Below, piece after piece: positions 27,101 through 33,242 of a DNA stretch of 45,566 nt. The translations under genes were made by a program, and so were the position numbers. The notes beneath the pieces are model-generated. The model did no database searches and was not told the origin of the DNA. It saw only the letters and a list, made by a program, of their open reading frames with translations. How positions within the stretch are numbered: the stretch's first letter is position 1; each line of letters opens with the position of its first letter. Origin of the DNA: Clostridiales bacterium (GTDB lineage Bacteria; Bacillota; Clostridia; Lachnospirales; JAQSXR01); the NCBI GenBank assembly GCA_029256575.1, contig JAQSXR010000016.1, positions 1 to 45,566 on the forward strand. Direction: 5' to 3'.

Positions 27101-28720
27101 GATTTCCGTACCTACTATAACTCCATTCGTATCAAGATCACCATCTTGTACGGTATATTGGAAAACAAGAGCACTTGTTCCTGTACCTCCTACGTATGAC
27201 GCATTGACAACATCTCCTGAATCAAGTGTAATTGCAATTGTTGGGGTTCCTCCAACTACCAATACGTTTTCGCTGTAATTAACGGTAAACTGTAGGATAT
27301 TTCCTGTGTTATATGTTGCATTGGCTGGAACCGATACTGATGATATCGTTGGTCTCACTGCATCAATCAGAACTGAGGTTGTATTACCAATACTATTTAA
27401 TGTTAATATCGCATTATTGGTTACTATATCTTTAATTGTTCCACTGTTAAGATTTATAGCACCTATAGAAATACCATTTGTATCTACATTTCCTTCTTGA
27501 ACAGTGTATCGAAAAGTAAGAGCACTTGTCCCTGAACCCGATAGATAAGTAGCATTAACTACAATCCCACTATCTAGAGTGATTGGTATAAATGGTGTAC
27601 CGATAATTGATACATTTTCATTGAAATTTACTGTAAAGTCAAGGTTTTGACCTTCTAGGTATGTCCCATTTGCCGGAACCCCTACAGAAGTAACTTCTGG
27701 AACTTTCGCATCAATTCGGACATCAGTCGTACTTCCTACGCTATTTAATGTTAGATTTGCGATGTTTCCAATACTATCATTTATCGTTGCTCCATTAAGA
27801 ACAATAGAATCTCCTAGCGTTATTCCATCCGTATCCAAATCAGGAGATTGAATGGTATATCTAAAAACAAGTTCTGTAGTACCCGTTCCACTAACATATG
27901 CTGCGTTAACGACTCCACTATTTAGATTAAGCGGAATACTAGGTATTCCTCCAGCAGTATTCACGATTACACTTTCATCATATTTCACAGTAAATTCAAG
28001 GTTTTGCATAGAAATATATGTATTAGATGAAGGAACAGTAACGGAAGAAACTGTAGGTGAAACAGTATCGGTAGGAAATAGTCTTACATCGATACCATCA
28101 AACTCGATATAATCTCCAGTACTTCCACTATTTACTATAGCAATCATTGATACTTTAATACTTCTGGTACCAACTGGTAATGATGCAATTGTCTCTGCTT
28201 TATTTTGCCATAAATTATTCTCATTTCCATCATTACTACTCACAAAATTATATGAAGTACCAATTGGTGAGTTACCTCCATCTAGACAATCAATTCTCAA
28301 TGTTCCACTTGAAGGGTCATTCCATTCTTTAACTTCAAAGTTTAAATTCAACCCTACGCTATTAGAATCAATAGCTGATGATATACTTGAAATATCTATA
28401 ATTTGATATAATGAGGCAGTAGAATAGCCTGCACTCCCCGGATAATAATCAAATATTTTACCACTATCCGAACTATCAAACTCTATGGCTAACTCGTCCC
28501 AGGTTCCTACCATCCAAATATTGGTCGGATCATCTATCGTCCACCCATTTAAGCCTTCTTCCCCATTTCCATTAACTACAATATTTGCGTTATAAGCTGT
28601 TGCATTTACTTGGATATTGGGCATTATACTGATAACAAGCGATACAATCATTATTATCGATATTAATTCCTTCATTAGTCCTTTTTTAAACCCTAATAAC
28701 TTTTTAGAATTGATTTTCAT
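21161..28720 (-). CDS. Giant secreted S-layer-anchored protein with 13 Ig-like repeats
   Basis: A 2519-residue cell-surface protein. Residues 1-42 form a signal peptide (basic start, hydrophobic LISIIMIVSLVISIM, then VNATA). Residues about 43-215 resemble a carbohydrate-binding-like beta-sandwich (NGNGEEGLNGW opening, YIEFDGIDVRLF end). Residues 219-1748 hold 13 repeats of 116-120 aa, each starting like P.VSSVSVPANGTY and ending LN.IG.TT.VLID. After that come an Ig-like domain with FTFDEDV, another with IIFDEGVYG, and a Big_5-like domain (VSSVTPTDDSVEVDKNTNLV ... WSFTT, about 1950-2070). An acidic region precedes three SLH domains at about 2330-2519 (FADLEGHWA, FQDVYQTDWYYEAV, ITRAE motifs), which bind secondary cell-wall polymer. 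AAAGGAGGAAA precedes the ATG. Ligand and partner are unknown; an adhesion or structural role is inferred. Confidence 0.93.
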   Translation of the reverse strand: MKINSKKLLGFKKGLMKELISIIMIVSLVISIMPNIQVNATAYNANIVVNGNGEEGLNGWTIDDPTNIWMVGTWDELAIEFDSSDSGKIFDYYPGSAGYSTASLYQIIDISSISSAIDSNSVGLNLNFEVKEWNDPSSGTLRIDCLDGGNSPIGTSYNFVSSNDGNENNLWQNKAETIASLPVGTRSIKVSMIAIVNSGSTGDYIEFDGIDVRLFPTDTVSPTVSSVTVPSSNTYISMQNLEFTVKYDESVIVNTAGGIPSIPLNLNSGVVNAAYVSGTGTTELVFRYTIQSPDLDTDGITLGDSIVLNGATINDSIGNIANLTLNSVGSTTDVRIDAKVPEVTSVGVPANGTYLEGQNLDFTVNFNENVSIIGTPFIPITLDSGIVVNATYLSGSGTSALTFRYTVQEGNVDTNGISIGAINLNSGTIKDIVTNNAILTLNSIGNTTSVLIDAVRPTISSVSVPANATYNTGNILQFTVNYSENVLVVGGTPTIAITLDSGDVVNASYVGGTGTSALVFQYTVQDGDLDTNGVIVGTEINLNGATIKDAASNNATLDLNSIGSTTLVHIDTVSPIVSSVSVPTNGTYITGQNMDFTVNFNENVTVSGTPYIALTLETGGVVNASYIGGTGTNALVFRYTVQAGNLDADGVAVGTEINLNGATIKDIGSNDALLTLNSIGDLTTVLIDGVLPTISSVGVPTNGTYISGDNISFTLNFNEAVIVNIGGGTPYIPITFDSGIVNVPYVSGSGSNILVFRYTIQANNYDPNGIEVGSQIILNGGTIRDSAPNNTVLTLNSVGSTTDILIDAKVPEVTSVGVPVNGKYCEGDNLDFTVTFNENVIITGTPFIPITLDNEVVVNATYLSGSGTSTLTFGYTVQEGNVDTNGISIGAINLNDGTIKDIVTNNATLTLNSIGNTTSVLIDAVRPTISSVSVPANATYNTGNILQFTVNYSENILVVGGTPTIAITLDSGDIVNASYVGGTGTSALVFRYTIQNGDLDTDGVIVGTEINLNGATIKDAATNNATLNLKNIGDTTLVQIDTVSPIVSSASVPADGSYIAGQNMDFTVNFNENVTVSGTPYIALTLETGGVVNASYIGGTGTSALVFRYTVQAGNLDADGVTVGTEINLNGATIKDIGTNDAILTLNGIGNPTAVLIDGVLPTISSVDVPPHGTYISGNNISFTLNFNEAVIVDTSGGTPYIPVTFASGIVNASYVNGSGSNILVFQYTIEANNYDPNGIEVGSQIVLNGGTIKDNASNNTVLTLNNTGNTIGILIDTKAPEVISVEVPANGTYKIGEYLDFTINYNENVLIIGTPFIPITLDNGVVVNAFYLTGTGTSAPTFRYTVKEGNVDTNGISIEAINLNGGTIIDLVSNNAILTLNSIGNTTGVLVDAARPMVSSVSVPTNLIYNIGYIMEFTVKYNENVLVVGGIPSIAITLDSGDIVNALYVGGTGTKALVFRYTVQDGDLDTDGVIVGTEINLNGATIKDAATNNAILILYNIGDTTLVQIDTISPIVSSVSVPANGSYIAGQNMDFTVNFNENLIVSGTPYITLTLETGGVVNASYIGGTGTSALVFRYTIQEGNLDTDGVAVGSEINLNGAMLKDIGTNDAILTLNGIGDLTTVLVDAVAPNVSSVGVPANRSYMSEQNLDFIIKYSETVIVNTSGGTPSIALTLNTGGLVNATYVSGSGTNELKFRYIIQVGNMDSNGIEIGQNIDLNGGTIKDSGANNATLTLNNIGITNSVLIDTVAPTLAITSAASSLSNVSPVSVTFTFDEDVTDFSISDITVGNGIAENFKIVNAYTYTAEITPSGQGIVTVDVSERVAQDLAGNNNIVAIQLKRIYDSVAPNVSNLATNTLAQNNGYIDIIFDEGVYGASDGTTALTPAKFVLIFTQNTGTATNVSISSIKKANNEDEGAALALTGGENVVRIFLTISGIPNGTETIEIKPADASSIYDQAGNASSPTLTTGIKTLNDKVLPMVSSVTPTDDSVEVDKNTNLVITFNEKVVKGTGDITIRKTSDNSVFEVIDVTSGQVTGSGTTVITVNPTNELNGSTEYYIQIAVSAFKDTAGNSYSGIMDKTRWSFTTTSLSTNTNTTEEQKYTNVLVNGKEVNAGNREETEDENGRTTTTLLVDAKIIQDRLEEEGVGAVVTIPVASESDVIVGQLNGQTVKDMENVEAILEVRTENVTYTIPASQIKIDKISEDLGVGVELKDIQVKVTIANPSKDTVEIIEKTANTNNYRIVVKPIEFEITCTYDNQTVTVSKFNGYVERLVAIPDGIDSSKITTGIVLNEDGTFSHVPTTIIVVDGKHYAKINSLTNSTYSVIYSPKEFADLEGHWAQEDINDMGSRLIVSGINNDIYDPNKDITRAEFAAIIVRALGLMRSNVGETVFQDVYQTDWYYEAVSIAYEYGIIEGVGGNNFNPNNKITRQEAMVMISRAMKVIKKIDMTLASQEITTLLGEYTDSDKLDSWAKQSAAICIDKDIITGYNKLLSGKENITRAETAAIVRRLLKKANLI
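23477..24889 (-). repeat. Super-repeat copy 3 (Ig-like domains 10-13)
   Basis: Again A-B-C plus a D-like fourth domain, but 3 nt longer and more diverged: domain 10 opens TKAPEVISVEVP, domain 11 AARPMVSSVSVP, and domain 13 (AVAPNVSSVGVP) resembles domain 1 in its VNTSGGTPSI segment. This looks like the oldest or least homogenised copy. Confidence 0.85.
24890..26299 (-). repeat. Super-repeat copy 2 (Ig-like domains 6-9)
   Basis: Same A-B-C-D order and the same 1410-bp length as copy 1. Domains 6-9 are nearly identical to 2-5 at many positions (for example both B domains share TPTIAITLDSGD), so the unit, not the single domain, was duplicated. Confidence 0.9.
26300..27709 (-). repeat. Super-repeat copy 1 (Ig-like domains 2-5)
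   Basis: Four different Ig-like repeats (A, B, C, D types; 116, 118, 117 and 119 aa) form a 470-aa, 1410-bp unit. Type A opens AKVPEVTSVGVP, B AVRPTISSVSVP, C TVSPIVSSVSVP, D GVLPTISSVGVP. Domain 1 (27710-28066) is a separate D-like copy ahead of it. Confidence 0.9.
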
Positions 28721-28873
28721 TTCTTATTTCCTCCTTTAATCATTGTATCTTTCTTGAAACAGTGACTGCGTAATTACTTGAATTGATTTAATTTATCAAT
28801 ACTGCATCTTTCCCCCATTGGTTCTCTTAAATATTCGATGAAATACTATTACTGTATTTTATTTCCAATTTAT

Positions 28874-28902
28874 ATTTTATTGCTTTCTATTAATTTAGTC
28901 AA
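28874..28902 (-). promoter_or_regulatory. Promoter of the giant SLH gene, with long leader
   Basis: Minus-strand TTGACT - 17 nt - TAAAAT. The start of transcription would be near 28866, giving a 5' leader of about 145 nt to the ATG at 28720. The leader has a small TTGAT/ATCAA stem but matches no riboswitch I recognise. The remainder of the 28721-29034 gap shows no gene. Confidence 0.65.
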
Positions 28903-29034
28903 GATAATACAAGCAATTAACCTCCAATATCCGAAGATGCCCCAAAGTTAAACTTCAATGCCAACTCAAAATCAAAGTCAAGTACGTACATTCCCCAATT
29001 AGATTAAACACGGTACTACTTTCATATTTATTAG

Positions 29035-29874
29035 CTATTCCACGTCCCAATATACAGGCCGCCTAATTAACTTTGGTAACTTTGTATTAGAATCACCCTT
29101 AGCCGTATTTATCTGAGCTTGTGTAACAAATATACTATCTGCTAGATTCGCACTTCTAATATCAGCATCTCGCAAGTCTGCTCCAATGAGATCAGCTCCC
29201 TTCAAGTCTACTCCTCTAAGGTCAGAAGCTATAAGTAATGCACCTCTAAGGTCTGCCCCAACTAGATTCATTTTTCTAAGATCGGTTCCAATATAATCTA
29301 TCCTACGCTTATCTGTTTTTTGTTGCTGCTTTGATATTTTTTTATGATCATTCTGAGCTTTCTTACGTACTATTTCACTTGTTTTGTGCAGTAAGGTATT
29401 TACAATATCTCGAAGTTTAGTCAAATCTATTGCCATAAGATTATCCGCGTCCAGAAGCGAAAGTCGATATATTTCACTGGCCTTGTTACTTAGCTCATCT
29501 TGTATAGGTTGCCCCAAATGAAGTGTCATTGCCTCTGATAAATACCATAACATTTCATGAAGTTGTCTCATTACTAAAAATACTTCAAACATCTTATCTG
29601 AAGTATCTGCATCTTGTCTCCAATCTTGTCCTCCGTATGTAACCTGAGCTACTTTTTGCCCTGCTCCAAAACATTCATACGAAGTACAACCTTTTAGCCC
29701 ATTCTTTCTTAGATTTTGATGAATTGCACAACTAAAGTCATTTTTTAAATTAATGCAAGGTTTCCCAGCATCTTTGTTCGTTGGAAACCCATCCGAAGCC
29801 GTAAAATATAACGCTACACAGCAATATCCAAAACATTTTTGACAATCGACTCTCAGACTTTCTATATAATCCAT
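29035..29874 (-). CDS. Cys-cluster (YkgJ-like) and pentapeptide-repeat protein
   Basis: A 279-residue protein in two parts. The N-terminal 70 residues carry eight cysteines (11, 14, 18, 19, 40, 49, 63, 68 from the chosen start) spaced like the metal/Fe-S cluster of YkgJ/UPF0153-type proteins. A helical middle follows (about 80-190). The C-terminal part at about 195-245 is a pentapeptide-repeat right-handed helix (MNLVGADLRGALLIASDLRG, then VDLKGADLIGADLRDADIRS). Start at ATG 29874 has AGGAGG 8 nt upstream; the TTG before it is closer than ideal. It is 37 nt downstream of the three-Cys gene and probably co-transcribed with it. Function unknown. Confidence 0.8.
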   Translation of the reverse strand: MDYIESLRVDCQKCFGYCCVALYFTASDGFPTNKDAGKPCINLKNDFSCAIHQNLRKNGLKGCTSYECFGAGQKVAQVTYGGQDWRQDADTSDKMFEVFLVMRQLHEMLWYLSEAMTLHLGQPIQDELSNKASEIYRLSLLDADNLMAIDLTKLRDIVNTLLHKTSEIVRKKAQNDHKKISKQQQKTDKRRIDYIGTDLRKMNLVGADLRGALLIASDLRGVDLKGADLIGADLRDADIRSANLADSIFVTQAQINTAKGDSNTKLPKLIRRPVYWDVE

Positions 29875-29911
29875 CAAATGTACCTCCTATATCTACAATT
29901 TCAATCTTATA

Positions 29912-30631
29912 CTATGCCTTTTTATAGCTAATATTTGCTTTTCTAGCCTGTGAACATAGGTATTGTTTCTGAATTTTATATGTACTTCCATCTTTAATAA
30001 ATGTTGAACCAACTTGCCTAAATTCAAAACTCACATTCCGCTCTATACATTGTCGTCTTATATCCAGAACCCATTCATAGTCTAATGGTCTAACATCTTT
30101 TCCAGATTCTCCTCCTACAACCACACATTCAATTGTGTCGTCCAAGTAATCTGAAATATCTATTTTTTCAAGCATAGGTTGAATCGTAATTAATTTATGT
30201 TTGATCGGTAGTTCTCTGAAAATTGGGATTCTTTCATCTGCCATAAGCTGATTTTCAATCGTTATGCATACTGCTACATTATCAAACCCATACGCAAAAT
30301 CATCCGGGAGCCCTATCGTAAAACGTTCGATTCTCTTTGTTATAAAAAAGAAGTTTAAATCTTCACGCATTCTTATAATTTCCCATACTTCTTTTCGCCA
30401 TTCATCTGCTTCTTCAATCAAGAAATCACTATTAAAACATAAAAATACAGTTTGTCCGCTTTTTATTTTATAGTTACCCTTCTTATCTTTTTCGATTGGT
30501 TTATGTATATCTTCCGTTTTATATATGATGTCTGTATTTATACCTTTCCTTGCATTCGCCCTATGAATATAACAGTTTTCACACCCTTCACTCTTTTTAT
30601 GGCACCCTTTCCATGGATTCCAAACAGCCAT
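29912..30631 (-). CDS. Phage Gp37/Gp68-like (DUF5131) three-Cys-motif protein
   Basis: About 239 residues. The N-terminal motif MAVWNPWKGCHKKSEGCENC followed by Y is the DUF5131/Gp37-Gp68 hallmark, with Cys10, Cys17 and Cys20 (C-x6-C-x2-C). Further family motifs are FFFITKRIERF, VAVCITIENQLMADERIPIF, KLITIQPMLEKID and VVVGGESGKDVRPLDYEWV, a TIM-barrel-like order that recalls radical SAM enzymes. The cysteines may bind an Fe-S cluster; that is inference. Start at 30631 has AAGGGGG 8 nt upstream, better than the frame start at 30655. It lies directly upstream of the Cys-cluster pentapeptide gene. Confidence 0.82.
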   Translation of the reverse strand: MAVWNPWKGCHKKSEGCENCYIHRANARKGINTDIIYKTEDIHKPIEKDKKGNYKIKSGQTVFLCFNSDFLIEEADEWRKEVWEIIRMREDLNFFFITKRIERFTIGLPDDFAYGFDNVAVCITIENQLMADERIPIFRELPIKHKLITIQPMLEKIDISDYLDDTIECVVVGGESGKDVRPLDYEWVLDIRRQCIERNVSFEFRQVGSTFIKDGSTYKIQKQYLCSQARKANISYKKA

Positions 30632-30691
30632 AATTATATCCCCCTTAAAATACATAATTTTTATACTTTCTTAAATTACTTATATGTAATG

Positions 30692-31132
30692 TTATTTACA
30701 CATAACTATCAAATCATCAATTACTGTAAATCCATTTTTCTCATAAAATCTTTGTGACGGAAAATTCTTTTCTGTATTTAAAATAATTCCATTCATATTT
30801 TGCTTTTTAATATCTTCTTCAATTAATTTGATAAACCAACTGCCGACTCCGCTTCCCTGCATTTCATAACAAACACAAAATTCATCAATGTAATATTCCA
30901 AACCTTCTATCCACGGTTTTTTCATACCTATAGATAGCGCTATCATTTTATCATCCATCATAGCTACATATCCTACAAAGTAGTTATTGTTAAAATGATT
31001 ATTAAAAAAATCTACTACTTGTTGTCTTGATTTATAAACATCATTCCATGGTTCTTTCGTGAACGTCTCTATAAATAAATCCACGCACTCCTCAACCATA
31101 TTTCTTTCCATTTTTAGAATTAACTTTTCCAT
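30692..31132 (-). CDS. GNAT N-acetyltransferase (possibly AAC(6')-like)
   Basis: A 146-residue GNAT. The opening ECVDLFIETFTKEPWND, the strand MMDDKMIALSIGMKKPW, the core EFCVCYEMQGSGVGSWFIKL with the acetyl-CoA loop QGSGVG, and the C-terminal SQRFYEKNGFTVIDDLIVM fit a small-molecule acetyltransferase. The TFTKEPWN start resembles AAC(6')-type and related GNATs, but the substrate cannot be told from sequence. It is the first of three GNAT genes within about 2.5 kb. Confidence 0.85.
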   Translation of the reverse strand: MEKLILKMERNMVEECVDLFIETFTKEPWNDVYKSRQQVVDFFNNHFNNNYFVGYVAMMDDKMIALSIGMKKPWIEGLEYYIDEFCVCYEMQGSGVGSWFIKLIEEDIKKQNMNGIILNTEKNFPSQRFYEKNGFTVIDDLIVMCK

Positions 31133-31341
31133 AATACACCTACCCCATTTATTTTCTATATTTCTTTATTTAATACATAAAGATTATACTATGTATAAAA
31201 TAAAAATACTACCAGAATTACCCTTTTTCCCTAAAAGTTTAAATAGGGACCCCCTTATTAAAATGATTACATTTTAATAAAGACATCCCAAATATTCCAC
31301 TCAATATAATATTGTTTATATTCTTGATTACAAAATTCTTT

Positions 31342-31453
31342 CTATTGATTAATCGTTATTTTCATCTTTTCAAACATTGCTTCATCAATTTCACCATTTA
31401 CATAGCGTTCTGTAAATACCAAACCCTATGAGTATCCATAATAATATCATCAT
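31342..31453 (-). pseudogene. Decayed small membrane protein with SHOCT-like C-terminus
   Basis: ATG at 31453 with a GGAGG site 8 nt upstream starts MMILLWILIGFGIY, a membrane helix, but soon stops. A different frame continues FTERYVNGEIDEAMFEKMK and ends at TAG 31342-31344. ERY..GEIDE..FE is the SHOCT pattern. The linker between helix and SHOCT is missing and the frame is broken, so this is a deleted remnant of a short membrane-SHOCT protein. The surrounding 31133-31504 stretch holds nothing else I can identify. Confidence 0.6.
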
Positions 31454-31504
31454 ATCAAAAACCTCCTATAAAATTTATTTTTACTTATGTTGGGTAAGAT
31501 TTTA

Positions 31505-31886
31505 TTAATTAAATCTTCCTCCCATCATACCTTTTCTATTCTTGTTATTACCATGACAACCTCCGGATTCTCTCATATAATTATGCATTTCAATCATTTG
31601 TTCTCTCCCTATTGATTGCATCCTAGCAGCCATATCTTCATACCCGTTTTCGATCATGAAAGTTACCATTTTCTACTTCATCAATCAACTCTCCATAACC
31701 ATATTTTTGCATTATGGTAAACATATCATCTCGACCATTATCTTTTCTTCGTTCTCTTAATTCTTGCTTCTGTGTATTATTTGGTCTATTAAACATTGCT
31801 AAATCTTTTTCATTGGCATATGCAATTGTGGTTACACCTAATGTAAGAGTTATTACCGCGGCGAATGCTATCTTTTTATTTATCAT
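31505..31886 (-). pseudogene. Frameshifted small secreted protein
   Basis: ATG at 31886 behind AAGGAG encodes a signal peptide (MINKKIAFAAVITLTLGVTT, IAYA) and a charged mature part reaching MQKYGYGELIDEVENGNF. The frame stops at 31638. Shifting frame by one base near 31657-31660 restores a long reading frame: MIENGYEDMAARMQSIGREQ, then MIEMHNYMRESGG and a His/Gly/Met-rich end at TAA 31505. The intact form would be about 125 aa. No slippery site is present, so this is more likely a disabling indel, or a sequencing error, than programmed frameshifting. Confidence 0.65.
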
Positions 31887-32012
31887 AGTATTTATCTCCT
31901 TCTTGGTTAAAGTTTATTTGTTAATGTAATTATATCTTGCAATTATGACAGCAATATGACTAAATATAATTTCATTCGCTTTGAATAAGCGTTCTAGATA
32001 ATTGCTAAAAAT

Positions 32013-32085
32013 GCACCCTATCATGTACTGACCCCCTAGGTTAGATTTTGGTCTAACATTAGGAGTCCGTTACAGGATAGGGTGC
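32013..32085 (-). terminator. Terminator stem after GNAT gene, with IS-like ends in its loop
   Basis: Outer arms GCACCCTAT / ATAGGGTGC close a 73-nt hairpin; on the minus strand TTTTT follows, about 25 nt past the stop of the GNAT gene at 32110. The inside of the hairpin is a second, longer imperfect inverted repeat (32024-32074). Confidence 0.55.
32024..32074. mobile_element. Back-to-back IS3-family-like terminal repeats (remnant or MITE)
   Basis: Left end TGTACTGACCCCCTAGGTTAGA is close to the reverse complement of the right end (TCTAACATTAGGAGTCCG followed by TTACA). The TGTACTGNCCCCTA...TTAGAC pattern is, from memory, typical of IS150-group IS3 ends. Only 6 nt separate the two ends and no transposase remains. 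No clear target duplication flanks it. Confidence 0.4.
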
Positions 32086-32109
32086 TTTCTATATTCTTCT
32101 ACCATTTAT

Positions 32110-32577
32110 CTATACAATTCTACTCTTCATCATCAGACATTCCGTTATACCATTTCTATATAAATTAGGTATCTCACAAATTTCAGAATATCCTATTCTT
32201 TCATACAATCTTTTTGCATTCGGATTAAAATCACCTACTAATAAAAATATTTTTGAATATTTTGAACAATGAATATCCTCAACAAACTTTAATAGAATTT
32301 TCCCGATACCCTGACCACGATTTTCTCTATTCACAGCAATAATATGTATATATGGAAACGAATGAAAAATCCCACTTAAAATAACCCACACAAATCCCAA
32401 ACAGTTATTATCTCTGTCTATAGCTACAAATATTTCTCCTTTACTAAATCCTTCTTCTAATGTTTTCCGGGCACTTCCCTTTTCCGAAAAATATCTTTCT
32501 CCAAGTTCTGAATTTACTAATGCCTCCTCACAATCATTTATATAATTTATACTTCCTTTAATAACTGTCAAATCCAT
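32110..32577 (-). CDS. GNAT N-acetyltransferase
   Basis: A 155-residue GNAT: IFVAIDRDNNCLGFVWVILS, then IHIIAVNRENRGQGIGKILL with the acetyl-CoA loop RGQGIG, and the C-terminal NAKRLYERIGYSEI. The length and motif order are normal, so the gene looks intact. The substrate is unknown. Second of the three neighbouring GNATs; each seems separately transcribed, with its own flanking spacer. Confidence 0.88.
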   Translation of the reverse strand: MDLTVIKGSINYINDCEEALVNSELGERYFSEKGSARKTLEEGFSKGEIFVAIDRDNNCLGFVWVILSGIFHSFPYIHIIAVNRENRGQGIGKILLKFVEDIHCSKYSKIFLLVGDFNPNAKRLYERIGYSEICEIPNLYRNGITECLMMKSRIV

Positions 32578-32681
32578 AATACAATACCCCTATACCTAAT
32601 TCTATTTTATGTGCAACTCTAACCTATTGTGGTCTTATACTTAGCAAATAACACTTCGTAAAGATTATAGAATTCACCCCT

Positions 32682-33200
32682 TTACAATTTTACGAACTCA
32701 TCTATACTTGCAACTCGAGCAATTTGTTTTTCACCGTTCTTCTCAAAATATTTATAAATCTGCAAACCAATCTTCTCAGCAACTTTTTGAGATGGAGTAT
32801 TCCGTACTGTAGTATATGAGAATATTTTAGGATAATGTAAAACTTTAAATGCATACTCCTTACAGGCAAGAGCAGCTTCCGTTGCATATCCCTTATTACA
32901 ATACTCCTTAATAATATGAAAACCTATTTCTGGTATAATTTCATCACCTATGTCTTGCATTGTAATACCACAATCTCCAATAAATACATCTCCATCTTTT
33001 AATATGACAGCCCATAATCCGTGTTTATATTTCTTATAATTTTCAATATTCCATTGTATCCACTTTTCTACCCTCTCTTCACTAAACGGATTCGGATAGA
33101 ATTCCATAGATTCAGGATTAGAAAGGACTTTCATTAATTCTTTCTTGTCATTGTCTTGCAGTTCCCTAAGATATAATCTTTCTGTTTCAATTATTTTCAT
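32682..33200 (-). CDS. GNAT N-acetyltransferase (RimJ/RimL type)
   Basis: A 172-residue GNAT opening IIETERLYLRELQDNDKKEL, with the core GDEIIPEIGFHIIKEYCNKG then YATEAALACKEYAF (acetyl-CoA loop NKGYATEA) and VRNTPSQKVAEKIGL, the N.S..VAEK.G signature. This is the RimJ/RimL-like subgroup, which acetylates protein N-termini or small molecules. Third GNAT of the cluster and not closely similar to the 7.7-8.2 kb one outside the general motifs, so not a recent duplicate. Confidence 0.88.
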   Translation of the reverse strand: MKIIETERLYLRELQDNDKKELMKVLSNPESMEFYPNPFSEERVEKWIQWNIENYKKYKHGLWAVILKDGDVFIGDCGITMQDIGDEIIPEIGFHIIKEYCNKGYATEAALACKEYAFKVLHYPKIFSYTTVRNTPSQKVAEKIGLQIYKYFEKNGEKQIARVASIDEFVKL

Positions 33201-33242
33201 TTTAATTACCTCATATAATAGTTTTGTAAATTAATTAGCTGA

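Noticed and set aside
23477-28066. Regular DNA repeats that could suggest a CRISPR or satellite array
   Set aside because: The repeat unit is about 350 bp within one open frame and diverges like protein domains; there are no short identical repeats with unique spacers.
21425-28112. Many 60-130-aa open frames on the plus strand opposite the giant SLH gene
   Set aside because: They repeat with the same period as the minus-strand domains, have no ribosome sites and read as antisense of the repeat (Val/Pro/Ser-rich). They are shadows of the repetitive coding strand.
28721-28866. Riboswitch in the long leader of the SLH gene
   Set aside because: I compared the leader by eye with c-di-GMP and c-di-AMP (ydaO-type) consensus patterns and found no match beyond short chance motifs.
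31638-31680. Programmed frameshift in the small secreted protein gene
   Set aside because: No slippery heptamer or stimulatory structure at the frame change; the neighbouring gene is also broken, so decay is simpler.
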